Source of the DNA: Cryptomeria japonica | Taxonomy: Eukaryota > Streptophyta > Pinopsida > Cupressales > Cupressaceae | Direction of reading: 5' to 3' | Assembly: GCF_030272615.1 (NCBI RefSeq) | Contig: NC_081408.1 | Location: 766,167,330 to 766,231,329, forward strand | DNA length: 64,000 nt | Part shown: positions 23,796 through 35,542 of the stretch, piece by piece | How the letters are laid out: the number at the start of each line of letters is the position of its first letter | Position numbering within the stretch: position 1 is the first letter of the stretch | Notes under the pieces: generated by a model | The model's input: only the letters and a program-made list of their open reading frames with translations | What the model was told of the DNA's origin: nothing | Database searches by the model: none | Translations under genes and position numbers: made by a program

Positions 23796-26068
23796 CGTTG
23801 TAAAAAAGGGCCATGTAACCGATAAAATAATTTTTTCTTAGGCTTGTAGAAGCCCACCATATGGTCGCATTTTACTAACTATTTGCTTCATGTGCAGGTT
23901 TTAAACTAACCCCGTTTGTTACTTAAAAGCAAAAAAAAAAAAAAAAAACTTTCATTTTGGTGCTCTAAAACTCAACAAAACACAAATTTGTTTTCATTGC
24001 AAGTTAGGGATACACTCTATTTTGGTGCTTAAAACAAAAAACAAGACAAATTTTATTTCTTGCATCAAAACTTAAAAATCACAATCCACACTTCAATTTT
24101 TGTGCAAGTAAAAAGAATAATCAACTTGTTTCAATTTTGCAAAAATGATTTTACTTCACGCAAATGTGTTTTTTATTAAGTTGACCAGGATTTCAAATTC
24201 TAGTTTACTCAAACATATTGCCTTTGAAGTTAAAAAGAACATCATGGTTGTTGGAGCAACATCTCCAATTAGATAGAAAATCATTGCAATGACAAGTTTA
24301 AAAAAAAAGTGTATTTTGTGTTTGGCACACTTGTGCAAAAGAGTTGGTCGAGTGGTCCTACTTCTAACACACACTATCCTCTACCTTGGCTTTCGTGGCC
24401 CTAGGTGCAAGAGAAAAGTGTTAGTAACACTCAAGTTATATCTTTTTAAGAGAGGCCTACCAAGAGACACATCACTCTTGGGAACGACCTCGCGCGGTAA
24501 ATCCTTCGAGCCGCTATAGAAATCCGATGAGAGCGAAAGTTGTAGCCTTGGATATAGTTGTTCCTACAGTGTAACTTGCCGAAAGGACAAATGGGCCCCA
24601 CCACAAGTTACAAGGCTCTTAAGTGAGTCACTGCAAAATGAACTTATGTCCAAAGACATAAAAAATTACTAAACATCTTTAAGTAGAAGCCCACCCGTTC
24701 TATTGATTGAGGATATTTGTGATAAATTCAGTGCAAGAGCATAGATGGTTTTTCTCCCAAGATACTCACCATACATATTTCATTGAGTAGAAACATAGCT
24801 TTTTGAAAAGCCACTTGTGGCTTGATGAAAGTGATGACTCCCCCATCATAGGGATCATTTATTTGTTATACTCGTGCAAGAATTAGTATATCACATCCTT
24901 ACCTACCATGACGGGATTCATAAGGTATGTAGTACCAAAGTCGAAGAAATATCAGGATGTGGGCTGAAATTATCACAACTGGCCATTTAACCTTAGGGAT
25001 AAAGAGTGTTTGAAGTGTTTTCATTGTAGTCAAAGACCAAGTGCAAATTGAGCCGACTTCAGGCTTTGGAAAAACACCTAAAAATACATTTGAAGGAAAG
25101 GGTCATAAAAAGTTCAAAGGATTGGGTTGATCTAGACCCACACCTATTTGTTCCTTTTGAGGTGACATTCTTGTGTTTGTGTGCTTGCTTTGTTTTCTTG
25201 CCAAAGAAAAATTAAAAATCAGTTCCAAAAACAAGTATTCATCCAACACAACATTTTCAAATACCAACAAAAGATCAAAAACAAAGAGAAACAACAAAAA
25301 GTATCAAACTATATGACCATTCTTCACATCTTGAGAAAGAAGAATCTCCATCAACACATCAACTTAAAGAGAAGACTATTGAGATCAAAGGCTTTAATCA
25401 AAAGGAGGAAATTGTTATATCTTAATAGACAAATCTTTGTCTCTCATAGAGTCTTCTTATGTCAAATGCATCTTTATCTTCAAGGGAAATCAAACGAATT
25501 TGATCCAGAGTCATTGAACCGTGGAGATTTTATGCAATATTGAGCTCCGAGTTATCACAAAAACAAAGGAGGCAAAATCAATCCTAACTTCTTTCCCGAC
25601 ATTTGCATCACATATAACATAGCTAGGGAAGAACCACCAACTCCTGAACAAGAAGAGGAAGAGTTTGTTCCTTTTGTAACGTAAAGTTTCTATTGAAGTT
25701 AACATTTCATCCATTCTCACATTCACATATCATCACTCCATTCCAACTCTCAAAACATCACTTTTTAGAGTGTCTCTACATATAGGATAAACTCATCCTA
25801 AGAGACATTTCTACGCAGGTTAAAACTAGTCTATGAGTGAATCCTCTCATTACTAGGTAGTTAAGTCTGTAACACATCTCAGATTTCTCTAAACCTTATC
25901 ACATCACACTTTGTCAAAAACAACAAGCAATTCAAGAAAGAACTTTGGTAGCATCTACCTTTAGTGCTAAGGATCCGTATGCAAAGCACTTCACCAAACA
26001 TCAATCTTTCATTTCATCACCAACTCATCATCATTTTCATCAAACTTCAACAAAAACTTGTAAACAAA
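23796..26068 (+). other. Element C 5' leader
   Basis: Non-coding sequence between the array and the gag start. It includes an A-run at 23931-23949. No gene supported. Long leaders before gag are common in Tat-clade elements. Confidence 0.55.
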
Positions 26069-27322
26069 ATGGCTCATACCAGATCAAGATCTAGACAACC
26101 AAAAATTGAAGAGGAAGAGGAGGAAAATATCAATGAGTTCCAAGAATCCCTTGCAAGAAATATAAATGATGAAAATCCAGACACTCCTACTCCAGTAGAA
26201 ATAGAAAGGGCACAACACAACCCTCTCTTTAATAGACTTTTTGATGAAATACTCAGGAGCAATGTTGATGCTCACTTTTTAAGACTTGCTCAAGAAGGGG
26301 CTAAACTACCCTCTAACTTTGATGTAGCACAACTAAGACAAGCATCAGAATGCCAAAGTCATAATGAGGATGAAAGAGGTCGAGAACACACCAGATACAA
26401 CCTTCATCAAGGTAATCCCCCTCCTCCTCCTGCTCCAAATGAAATAGACATGTTGTGGTAACACGTCAAAAATCTCACCCAACAACTTCATAGTGGTGTA
26501 AAAACAAATCAATTTTCACTCAATGACATTTGTCCCTATCCCTTTGATAGGAATCTTCATATGCCACCCTTTCCACGAGGGTTTGAAACACCCAAGTTTG
26601 AAAAGTATAAAGGAAAGGGAGATCCTCATGATCATGTTAGATAATTCCATTCAGCTTGCCTTGAAGTGGCATACGAGGACACGTACCTAATGCGACTTTT
26701 TCCCCAAAGCTTGGGAGGAACAACCACATCATGGTTTTCCCGATTACCAGGTGGCATTAGGACCTTCGAAGAGCTAGTCTAGAAGTTCCTGGCACATTAC
26801 TCACACAACATTGAACATGATATCACAATGGCTAATCTATGTAACACTAAACAAAAACTAGGTGAGTTATTTTCAGTCTTTCTGCAATGATGGCGTCAAA
26901 TGTCTAGCAGACGTTCTCTTCAATTACCTGAACAAGAACTAGTGGAAATATTTATTTCCAACTTAAATGACGAAATGGAATTTCACCTAGACGTAAAAGA
27001 CACAGACTCTTTCAATGACATGATCACCAAAGGCTTAAAATGTGAGCGAGCTCTCATAAAAAAAGGGCTTATCAAAATATATAATGAACCAAAGGATGGC
27101 CCTCGCCCGCACTTCAATAGTGACAAGCCTAACTTATGGAACAAAAACAAAAACATCATCAACGATGGAGTTGTAGATGCAAGAACTATCAAAAGTGCAC
27201 AACCTATGGTTCGATTTGCAGGACAGAACCCACCTAAGAAAATCAAGGCCGCAACACATCTCAAGAGGAACCCAGACAACGTCAACAAAATTTTAAACCA
27301 AAACGAACATACACTCCCTTAG
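26069..27322 (+). pseudogene. Element C gag
   Basis: The probable start is ATG 26069 (MAHTRSRSRQPK), matching element D's MVETRLQKSRRE start. An acidic N-terminal region precedes DICPYPFDRNLHMPPFPRGF and the capsid pattern YLMRLFPQSLGG...WFSRLPGGI, FLAHYSHNIEHDITMANLC and LVEIFISNLNDEMEF. Stops occur at about 26459, 26642 (TAA), 26780 and 26888. The one at 26642 is at the same codon as a stop in element D. After 27322 the frame shifts; the modified C.FH...GH...C zinc motif of this clade is not cleanly preserved. Confidence 0.75.
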
Positions 27323-27591
27323 GGCAACCCATCAAAAAAGTGTTACGTCAGTTGGTTTCTCAAAATCTGGTGACCTTGCCCAAAACATCAAATTATGAAC
27401 CTCAAGTCAAACCTTAATGGTAGAGGGATACTGAACATTCAAGATCTTATGGATCGAGGTGAAATCTAAATCGAAGGACGTGACCCAAAGACAACAAACA
27501 ATGATCATCTCATGTTTAATCACACTATGAATCACTTATACGATGCCAATGAACAGATTGCAACTATAACCATCAAAAATCCTAGCTCCAC

Positions 27592-28623
27592 TTGCAATGT
27601 TGTTACACATCGTGGAAAGATTACCATAAAAGCACTCCACAAGGCACCCCATCTATCCCAATGGAGTATAACCTTTTGGAACATTTAGACATAATGCCAG
27701 CACTAATATCTATCTTAGAGCTATTGCGCCTATCTACATCCCATAAAATAATCTTGGATCAAGCTCTCCAAGAGGCGTCAGTCCCTGCAAACCTAAATAC
27801 AGATCAGTTCCAAGCCATGGTTGGAAATCTAAGGTCATCACCTTGTCTCTCTTTTTCTGAAAGTGACAACTCCTCCTTCCAGCAACCTCATAACACCTCA
27901 CTCCACATTGAAGGGTTTATCAACCAACATAGGATCAAGCGAGTCTTGATTGATAATGGAGCAGGCCTGAATATTTGTACTCTACAATTAGTCACAGTTT
28001 TTGGATATGCAATTGAATCAGTAAATTGCCGCAAGAAGATGACAATCAAAGCCTATGATGATGCAGAGTGTTCATCCAAAGGAGTTGTTGTGCTACCAAT
28101 CCAAGTGGGCCCTATGGTGAAACACATCATCTATCAAGTTATGGACCTTCCTCTGCCATACAATTTATTGTTAGGAAGACCTTGGATACACGCCATGCAA
28201 GCCGTCCCATCCACCTACCATCAGTATATCAAGTTCTCGCATAATGGTGTAGAAATCACAATCTTGGGTGATGCAAACCCCTTTGCATATTGTCATAATA
28301 TCAGTCATCAACCAGATATTATCGTTCCCAACAATAGAGAAGCCATCTCCTCCACATCATACGTAAGTCCAACCTCTCTTTCCAGTTCAAACACCACTAT
28401 ACCCAAGCAAGAGAAGCTCAAGATGAAAATAGCAGAGGAAGGCCTTGGGGAATATAATTTGAGCCAACTCTTTTGTGTGGGACAAATGCCTACTTCTCCT
28501 AGAACTCATGGAAAACCTCAATGGTTACTTCAAACGCCACTGGTCAAACCAACATGTACTTTGACGCCATTCATCCTTGGAAAGAGTCAAGAAGAAGAGA
28601 CCAGAGATGAAGACTTAGCATAA
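27592..28623 (+). pseudogene. Element C protease region
   Basis: A 343-codon frame. A helical segment (PALISILELLRLSTSHK) is followed by the retropepsin motif in RVLIDNGAGLNI, which corresponds to the D-[ST]-G active site with Asp kept and N-G-A following. Downstream PYNLLLGRPWIHAMQAVPST is the conserved C-terminal protease block. It is colinear with element D's 49437-52037 frame. A TAA at 28621 separates it from the G-patch-like segment in the same frame. Confidence 0.75.
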
Positions 28624-28671
28624 TGGATCTATAAAGATCCCATCACCACCGATATTTCGCAAGCTAAGATT

Positions 28672-28830
28672 CCCATAGATCAGTATGGCAAAGGCCTTCT
28701 CATTATGCAAAGAATGGGTTATGATGGTCAGAGTGCTCTAGGACCTTGCAAGCAAGGACAACATGAACTGCTACAGCCGGAATTAAAACACAAAGATAAC
28801 ACTAGCCTAGGCTTTCACAAGGATATCCTT
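28672..28830 (+). other. G-patch-like motif after element C protease
   Basis: In the protease frame the protein reads YGKGLLIMQRMGYDG, then ALG....QG....L.PEL and finally SLGF. This spacing of Gly and aromatic or hydrophobic residues fits the G-patch, a short RNA-binding module that follows the protease in betaretroviruses. Element D has the same segment (KILQKFGYDGKS, EGVMEPLQPEL, KGLGF). Some consensus Gly are replaced, so this is a likely but not certain G-patch. Confidence 0.6.
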
Positions 28831-30005
28831 CCTAAGCTCAGATTCAAAGGGAGACCCAACAAACCACTATATCAGCCTATTACAAAGAGGTCACCTTTGA
28901 TTATAAAAGTAGCACCGTGCACCATAGCAGTTTCCCCATCGAGGCTAAAAATCCCAGCACAACCATCCACAGCACCAATCATCCCACCAAACAAACTAGT
29001 AACCCCATCAGCAACAACAATAACATCAAAAGCACCATTAGTAGCAACAACTATATTAGAATCGACAACAGTATCGACAACACCGGCAATTCTAGCAGAA
29101 GTAGCAGAGTCAACACTACCGATACTCCCTGTATCGGATTCGTTGATCCCCATAATCCTTCCTGCAACATCGATCATTTCATCTACAAAGGTACATCAAC
29201 CGATCATACCTACAGTGTTTAACTCAAAGGATATCCCAGTATGGTACAGTAACCGGTTACTGGAAAGTGACTTTGAAATTGACTCACATGAGTGGGAATT
29301 CGATTCCATACAGCTTAATACTTCAGATGAGGAAGACACATCACTACCCCACCCCGCAAATACATCCCTATTTATGGAGAAGCACAGATAAAGACCTCTT
29401 GGGTTCCTAAACCAAAATCTTCTTCCACAAACCCTACGTCACATCCTACGCCTGATTCTGACAAAGAGAGTACCATCAATGACCTTCACCACAACATCTT
29501 AACCCTCACTGACACATCTAACGAACTCAACCTAATCGATGAGGTAATGCCCATTATACATCCTGAACTCACCGAATGGAACCAACCTAATCCCCCATGC
29601 CTTGACCAATTCCAAAATGATGAAGTGATCATTGACTTTTTGGAACTACGGGATAACATTCCAAGCGGGGATCACAAAGCTGGATTCGCCATAGAACTTA
29701 ATAGCGCAACATACTTTGGAGTTGATGCCAAACCTTTCAGCTGCAAAAATATAACAATAAAATATGGATCTTCCAGTGAAAACCTCTCTAAGATGCCTGA
29801 GGATGAAAGGTTTGACATCCTTCCCTCTAGTATACAGCAGGAACGATCAACGATTCTCATCGAATAGACAAAAGAATACAACGTGGGGACTCCTGAAACT
29901 CCTCACCACATACATCTGGCATCTCTTTTAACTCCAAAGGAATAGCCTAAGTTTGTATAGTTCTTCCAAAAGCGTCAGATCAACTTTGCATGGTCATATG
30001 TAGAC
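28831..30005 (+). pseudogene. Protease-RT linker of element C
   Basis: Low-complexity Ser/Thr/Ile/Pro-rich coding sequence to about 29391, a frameshift, then frame 29547-29867 with FQNDEVIIDFLELRDNI and GDHKAGFAIELN, both matched in element D. The piece before RT (FKKRQINFAW-like) is interrupted by stops near 29866-29960. Confidence 0.6.
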
Positions 30006-31395
30006 ATGCCTGGTCTTGATCCGGATTTAGTCATGCATCAACTCGCCGTAGCAGAAGGAGCCAAACATGTCAAGCAGAAACTTTGCAAGATGCATCCTCA
30101 AATTGCGGTATTAGTCAAAGAAGAACTCAAGAAACTCCTAGATGTTGGTTTTATTCGACCAATTGATTATGCAGATTGGATATCCAATATTGTGTCTGTC
30201 GGCAAACCAAATGGGGGCATCCATATCTGTACTAACTTCAAAGATCTGAACAAAGCATGTCCTAAAGATGACTTCCCCCTACCAAACATCGACATAATAG
30301 TGGACCTAACAGCAGGACATGCCATGCTTTCACTCATGGATGGCTTTTCAGGATACAATCAGATAAAAATCGCACCAGAGGATCAACATAAGACGGCCTT
30401 CACATGTCCATGGAGAACACATTGCTAGAATGTAATGCCTTTTGCTCTAAAGAATGCAGGAGTGACCTATCAACGAGTAATGACCACCATCTTCCATGAC
30501 ATGATGCATACTATAATGGAAGATTATGTTGATGACTTACTGGCAAAATCACTCACAAGAGAAGGTCATCTGGACATATTAGAGAAAATATTTGATAGAC
30601 TGGAACAATATCATATTCGACTCAACCCAAAGAAATGTATCTTTGGAGTAACCTCAGGGAAGCTTCTAGGATACATTGTTCAAGCAAAGGCATTGAGGTC
30701 GACCCCGCAAAGGTCAAAGCAATTATGGACATGCCACCTCCAGAGAACATCAGTCAGCTAAGGACATTACAAGGGCGGCTACAATCTATTTGAAGATTCA
30801 TTGCACAATTGGCAGATAAGTGTCACCCATTTACACACCTATTACACAAGAACATCCACTTTCTGCGGGATACCAGATGCCAGCAAGCATTCCAGATGCT
30901 TAAAGACTATCTCATGAATACACCATTATTGATTCCACCAGATCCAAGTAGGCCTTTACTGCTCTATATATCAACAAAAAGTATAGCATTGGGTGTACTA
31001 TTGGTACAACATAATGCAGAAGGGAAATAAGTGTGTTTTTTACTACGTCTCTCGCACACTGGTTGGCTATGAACTCAATTACACACCTATTGAGTGCGTT
31101 TGCCTAGCAGTAATCTTGGCAGCCACTAAGCTGATATACTATCTATTGACACATAAAGTACAACTCATTGCAAAGATTGATCCACTAAAGTACTTACTCA
31201 TCAAAGCAGCATTGACAAGTCGCTTGGCCAAATGGGTGATGATTCTAAGTGAATTTGACATCGAGTATATGGACCATAAAGCTATCAAAGGACAAGTTAT
31301 TGCAAATCAATTGGCCGATGCACCACTCATAGGCGATCATCCTCTCATTTCCAATTTTCCAAATGAAGAGATATCCATGATCATAGCAGCACAAC
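30006..31395 (+). pseudogene. Element C reverse transcriptase and first RNase H
   Basis: The RT has MPGLDPDLVMHQL, FIRPIDYADWISNIVSVGKP, LSLMDGFSGYNQIKIA (first Asp) and EDYVDDLLAKS (catalytic Asp pair, about 30521-30548). A TAG at 30426 replaces Trp of the CWNVMPFGLKN block. Frameshifts near 30685 and 31020 move the frame out and back. The first RNase H has LYISTKSIALGVLL where active enzymes have a D-A-S motif, so its catalytic Asp is missing, as is known for the Tat clade. Confidence 0.85.
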
Positions 31396-31780
31396 CATGG
31401 AAATTATACTTTGATGGTTCATACACTAGACATGGCTCGAGGGAAGGCATTTTGTTTATCACATCTCAAGGTGACAACATCCTGAAGTCTTACAGACTCA
31501 CATTTCCATGTACAAACAACATATCAGAGTATGAGGCCTTGATCACAGGACTCAGGCTAGCCACACAATGGAAGTTACAAGAACTACAAGTATATGGCGA
31601 CTCCCAACTGGTCATTCGACAAGCAACAGATGAATATCAGACCAAGGATGACAAACTCATGCCATATAAACAAATGGTAGACAAATTAAAAACATCATTT
31701 ACTACTATCACCTTTGAGCAGATACCAAGAGATCAGAATCGAGCTGTTGACGCTATGGCTACCATTGCATCTCTCCTAGA
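31396..31780 (+). pseudogene. Element C second (archaeal-type) RNase H
   Basis: A separate RNase H between the degenerate first RNase H and integrase. Catalytic residues are visible in order: Asp in YFDGSYT, Glu in ISEYEAL, Asp in YGDSQLVI and Asp in NRAVDAMATIAS. This extra domain is the diagnostic gain of the Tat clade and replaces the lost activity of the first. It lies inside the uninterrupted frame 30993-32045, so this part of the element is still open. Confidence 0.85.
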
Positions 31781-32045
31781 TCTTCCACAGAATTCAACAC
31801 GCTACGAGTTCTTGGTCAAACAACTTTGGATTCCTGCTTATGATATCCCCAAATCTGAGATGATATGTCACATTGTCAGTTCTGAATCCCCATGGTACGG
31901 TGAGTTCTATACCTACCTCCGCGATCACACACTTCCTCCTAACCAATCAAATAATCAACATAAAACCTTCATTCACCAAACCACTCGATATACCATTATT
32001 GTTGAAACCCTATACCGATGCAGTCTTGATGGTACTCTCCTTTGA

Positions 32046-33260
32046 TGTCTGGAACATGATGAGATAACAAAGGCCTTGGAAGAGGTACATGAAGAAATTT
32101 GTGGAACTCATGCAAGCTGTCCCTCACTAGCTAAGAAACTCTTGCGTACTAGATACTATTGGCCATTTATGGAAAAAGACTCCTACTACTTTGTCAGAAA
32201 GTGCAAGAAATGCCAAGTTCATGGAGACCTGATACATGCACCAGCATAGGAATTGCAACCAATCACAACACCATGGCCTTTTTGTCAATGGGGCCTTGAC
32301 CTTATGGGTAAAATCCATTCATCTTCATCCAACGGCCACAAATTCATTATTACGGCCATCGAATACTTCACAAAGTGGATCGAAGTTGTTCCACTTACCC
32401 AAGTCACCAGCAAGCAGATCACCTCATTCATCCTTAATTACATCATCTGTCGGTATGGTGTACCCATATCCATCATCACAGATAATGAACTTCCATTCAA
32501 GAATCAGGATGTTCGTGAGCTGTGTGAGAAGTTTCACATCCAACACCATTTTTTCACTCCCTATTACCCACAAGGCAATGGTCAGGCCGAAGCATTAAAC
32601 AAGAACATATTAAGAATCCTCAAGAATACAGTCAATGATGTCAGTTGCGATTGGCACGTTCAATTGAACCCAGCACTATGGGCATACCGCACTAGCATTC
32701 GAACCCCTACAGGCGCCACTCCCTACTCACTGGTCTATGGAGCAGAAGCTATCTTACCTATCAAAGTTGAAATACCATCACTATGGGTTTCCTTGCATAA
32801 TCTCATTGATGATGAATCATACCAAGTATCACGTCTTTAGGACTTAGAGCTACTTGATGAGAAGCAACAAGCTGCATACAATCACCTCAAGGCCTATCAG
32901 CAGCGCATGAGAAAAAGCTATAATCATCGGGTTAGACCTCGTACATTTAAGGTAGGTGATCTTGTTCTTTGAGAAAATCCTCGTAACCAACCCAACCGAG
33001 AACATTAGGGAAAGTTCGAATCAAACTAGCTGGGTCCATATGTTATTAATGTTGTATTTGGGTCCGGGGCATATCAGTTGGCTACTTCAGACGGAGAACC
33101 GCTAGCAGATCCGATCAACAACATGCACCTCAAATGGTTTTATACAAAAGTTGCACAGAGCATCAGGATCCCATACATACCGGAAAAACACCAAAAACAT
33201 TCAGATAAATGTATTGAAGAAAATACAAAAACATCAAAATAGTAAAGAAAAATCATGCAT
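32046..33260 (+). pseudogene. Element C integrase
   Basis: HHCC zinc region (EVHEEICGTHASCPSLAKK and CKKCQVHGD), core Asp in WGLDLMGKI, second Asp in TDNELPFKN and Glu in GQAEALN, followed by WAYRTSIRTPTGATPYSLVYG. The GPY-type end is broken by stops (near 32838, 32970 and 33008). Frame 32253-32840 is clean. The last codons, NNMHLKWFYTK, correspond to the NSMHLRRFYT end of element D's pol. Confidence 0.82.
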
Positions 33261-33266
33261 CCAAAC

Positions 33267-33332
33267 GGTGAACAACCACTCCGGTGGCACCTTGGGTAAG
33301 TGCGATGGCAAAAACCTGGCAAACAGGCACCA
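33267..33332 (+). ncRNA. Two bulged hairpins after pol of element C
   Basis: First module 33267-33291: outer GGTG/CACC, AACAA bulge, inner CCAC/GTGG and loop TCCG. Second, 33306-33332: inner CCTG (33315-33318) / CAGG (33324-33327), loop GCAAA, preceded by an A-rich bulge and a weaker outer TGG/CCA pair. They match the three modules of element D, including the exact CCTG-GCAAA-CAGG hairpin. Not an independent gene; a candidate structured RNA region of the transcript. Confidence 0.6.
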
Positions 33333-35391
33333 CTCGTAAATGGCTATGGCTCCATTATCTTTTAGACTTGTTGTGATCACATTCATTTCATTCACTCGTC
33401 CATCCATCCAAGTCATGGCTTGTTATTGATCTACAATCCAGGATAGTACTTTATGCGTCTCGCATCCTATTTTTTCATAGTCATGTCTAAAATCGGTGGC
33501 AATACCCTTAACCTATTTGATGGAAGTGGATTTTGCATTACTTGTGATTCATTGAGTTCTTCATTCAAAACTCTCTCACAAAATCAAAAAAAACACTCAA
33601 AAATATCTCACAAAAATCCAAAAACATCAGAAAACATCAAACAAACAGAAACATGGCAATACCCTGTACATACATTTTTTCCAAACAAACATTGTGAAAT
33701 ACTCCAATGATGACCACTTATCTGATCAACCAAACAATGAACATAAAAAATGCAAAACTGTCTTAAACAAGGATGCATCCTTACCAAAACAAAGACAAAA
33801 TGACATTTTCTTTGACAAGAAAATTTTGTTTAAGCTATCAAATACTTGGTTGATTTGTAGGTTATTCATTCTTTTATATTTATATCAGGTTCCTACAACA
33901 TTGTTTGTGTATCTTTTGTGAATTATTTCGATGAAGTACTGGGGCATGTACTAATGGTGTCTACGTGGGAAGTTCACTAAGCTACGTGATCATAGGCAAA
34001 ATACAATCATAGATCACTACCGTTTGATGACTACAGCGTATACCTCAACCATATGAGCATGAACCATTATCGAGGATCCATATTCTTTATTCTTTATTCT
34101 TTATATATACGTTGTTTGCTTGCAGGTGCCATGCTCCATCCTTGGTTCCTACTGCCTCATCCAAACTTGATATTGGTTTATCTTTGACTGCGGTATGAAC
34201 TTGTCTCAGGATATGATCGACAAAAGATCAAGGAGGATGTTCCAAGTCATGCATGAAAGGAGATAATCCTTGTCTATTCCACAAGCAATACTCAGGTCAA
34301 CTTGATCCATTATATCAAGTTTCTTGTATTAACTTGCTATATCAAAACCCATGTAAAGAATACTCAGGTCATCTTGAATCATTATGTCAAGTTGCTTGTA
34401 TTTTCTTACAACATTTTAAAGCTCAATGATGAAAAATAAAGCACTATGGATCGTCATTTCATCTCATCTATATATATTGCATTCTGTTGCATTCCACCCA
34501 TCGATACATTCATAATAGCTGCATATCATGCATATATAGTAATGACAATGGATACTCTATTTTCCTCTTCTTCCATAGGAATGTGTCATAGGTCCTCCAT
34601 TTCTTCTATCTAATATCGAATCTCTCCATCACCCTCCCTATCTTTATCATCAACATCATCATAATCCCTTCATCATTTCCCATCAACTCAATCAAGCTAC
34701 GTTCATCACCATCCATTCTCTAATAGGAGGGGTTGTGTTTCCTATCCTAAGTCATCCTATAAGCCAAGCAAGTTACTCTGTCTGCACAGGTACATCGACT
34801 CACACACACCTAGACTATCAACAGATACTCTGATCAAGTATCTTCGGGTCTCAACAGGTAATCTATCATGGTAATCCTAGACTAAATCAGGCCTTTATCA
34901 TAATGACCTAGTCTCAATGGGGCTGCCATGATTCTCCAAAACCATCCATCCCATGCCCACACTATCAATTGATCAACCAATCCAAACACAATCACAACGG
35001 ACAATTACATCAATTGTCTACATCTCAACGACTATTTTGCTTCATATACCTTGACTTCATTGGGCAATTACATCAATTGTCTAAGTCACATTAGGTCATT
35101 TTGATTCACTTACTCAGACTTTATCCTGTCCAAGCAACCAACTGACATCAAATGTCATGCTTTGACTCGACCGGGGCAATTAAACTGATTGCACCAGATT
35201 GTCCAACCAATTTTGATCAATTGTAGAGCATCAATCCAAACCACACACTACATCTGCTATGTATCTCTTCCATGACCTAAAGGTACATCCCAAGCCTCCT
35301 ATTTCTCCATTTTATCTCTGATTTCTTCTATTTTTCACCAGCATTGCTAACTTCTTCTCTTCTACCACCCTGCCAATTTTCATTATTTTTC
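33333..35391 (+). other. Element C 3' non-coding region
   Basis: About 2 kb with no supported gene. Element D holds its antisense PMD gene in the corresponding region, but no trace of it is seen here. Confidence 0.55.
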
Positions 35392-35433
35392 GAGAGATCG
35401 CCCAATTTTTTGAAATTTTTTGGCCCATCTCTC
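35392..35433 (+). ncRNA. Stem-loop upstream of element C polypurine tract
   Basis: GAGAGAT (35392-35398) pairs with ATCTCTC (35427-35433), with a second CCAA/TTGG pairing inside. It is followed by AAGGGGACATACC. The equivalent place in element D has an 11-bp stem with different bases and the same GGGGGCATATC-type flank. Confidence 0.6.
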
Positions 35434-35530
35434 AAGGGGACATACCACCCATTAAATTAACATTTTATGGGGCATTTCTTCACACCTATTTTTCTTTCTT
35501 TGAAACAACGCGATAAACCGCACCGTCTAC

Positions 35531-35542
35531 AAGAGGGGCAAA
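35531..35542 (+). other. Polypurine tract of element C
   Basis: AAGAGGGGCAAA directly before the TGTAGTCAC start of the 3' LTR. Element D has AAAGAGGGGCAAAA before TGTAGACACC at the same place, and the upstream AACAACGCGA...CCGC block is also shared. Confidence 0.85.

Noticed and set aside
26983-27288. Minus-strand frame opposite element C gag
   Set aside because: It is the antisense shadow of a gag frame with clear homology to element D.
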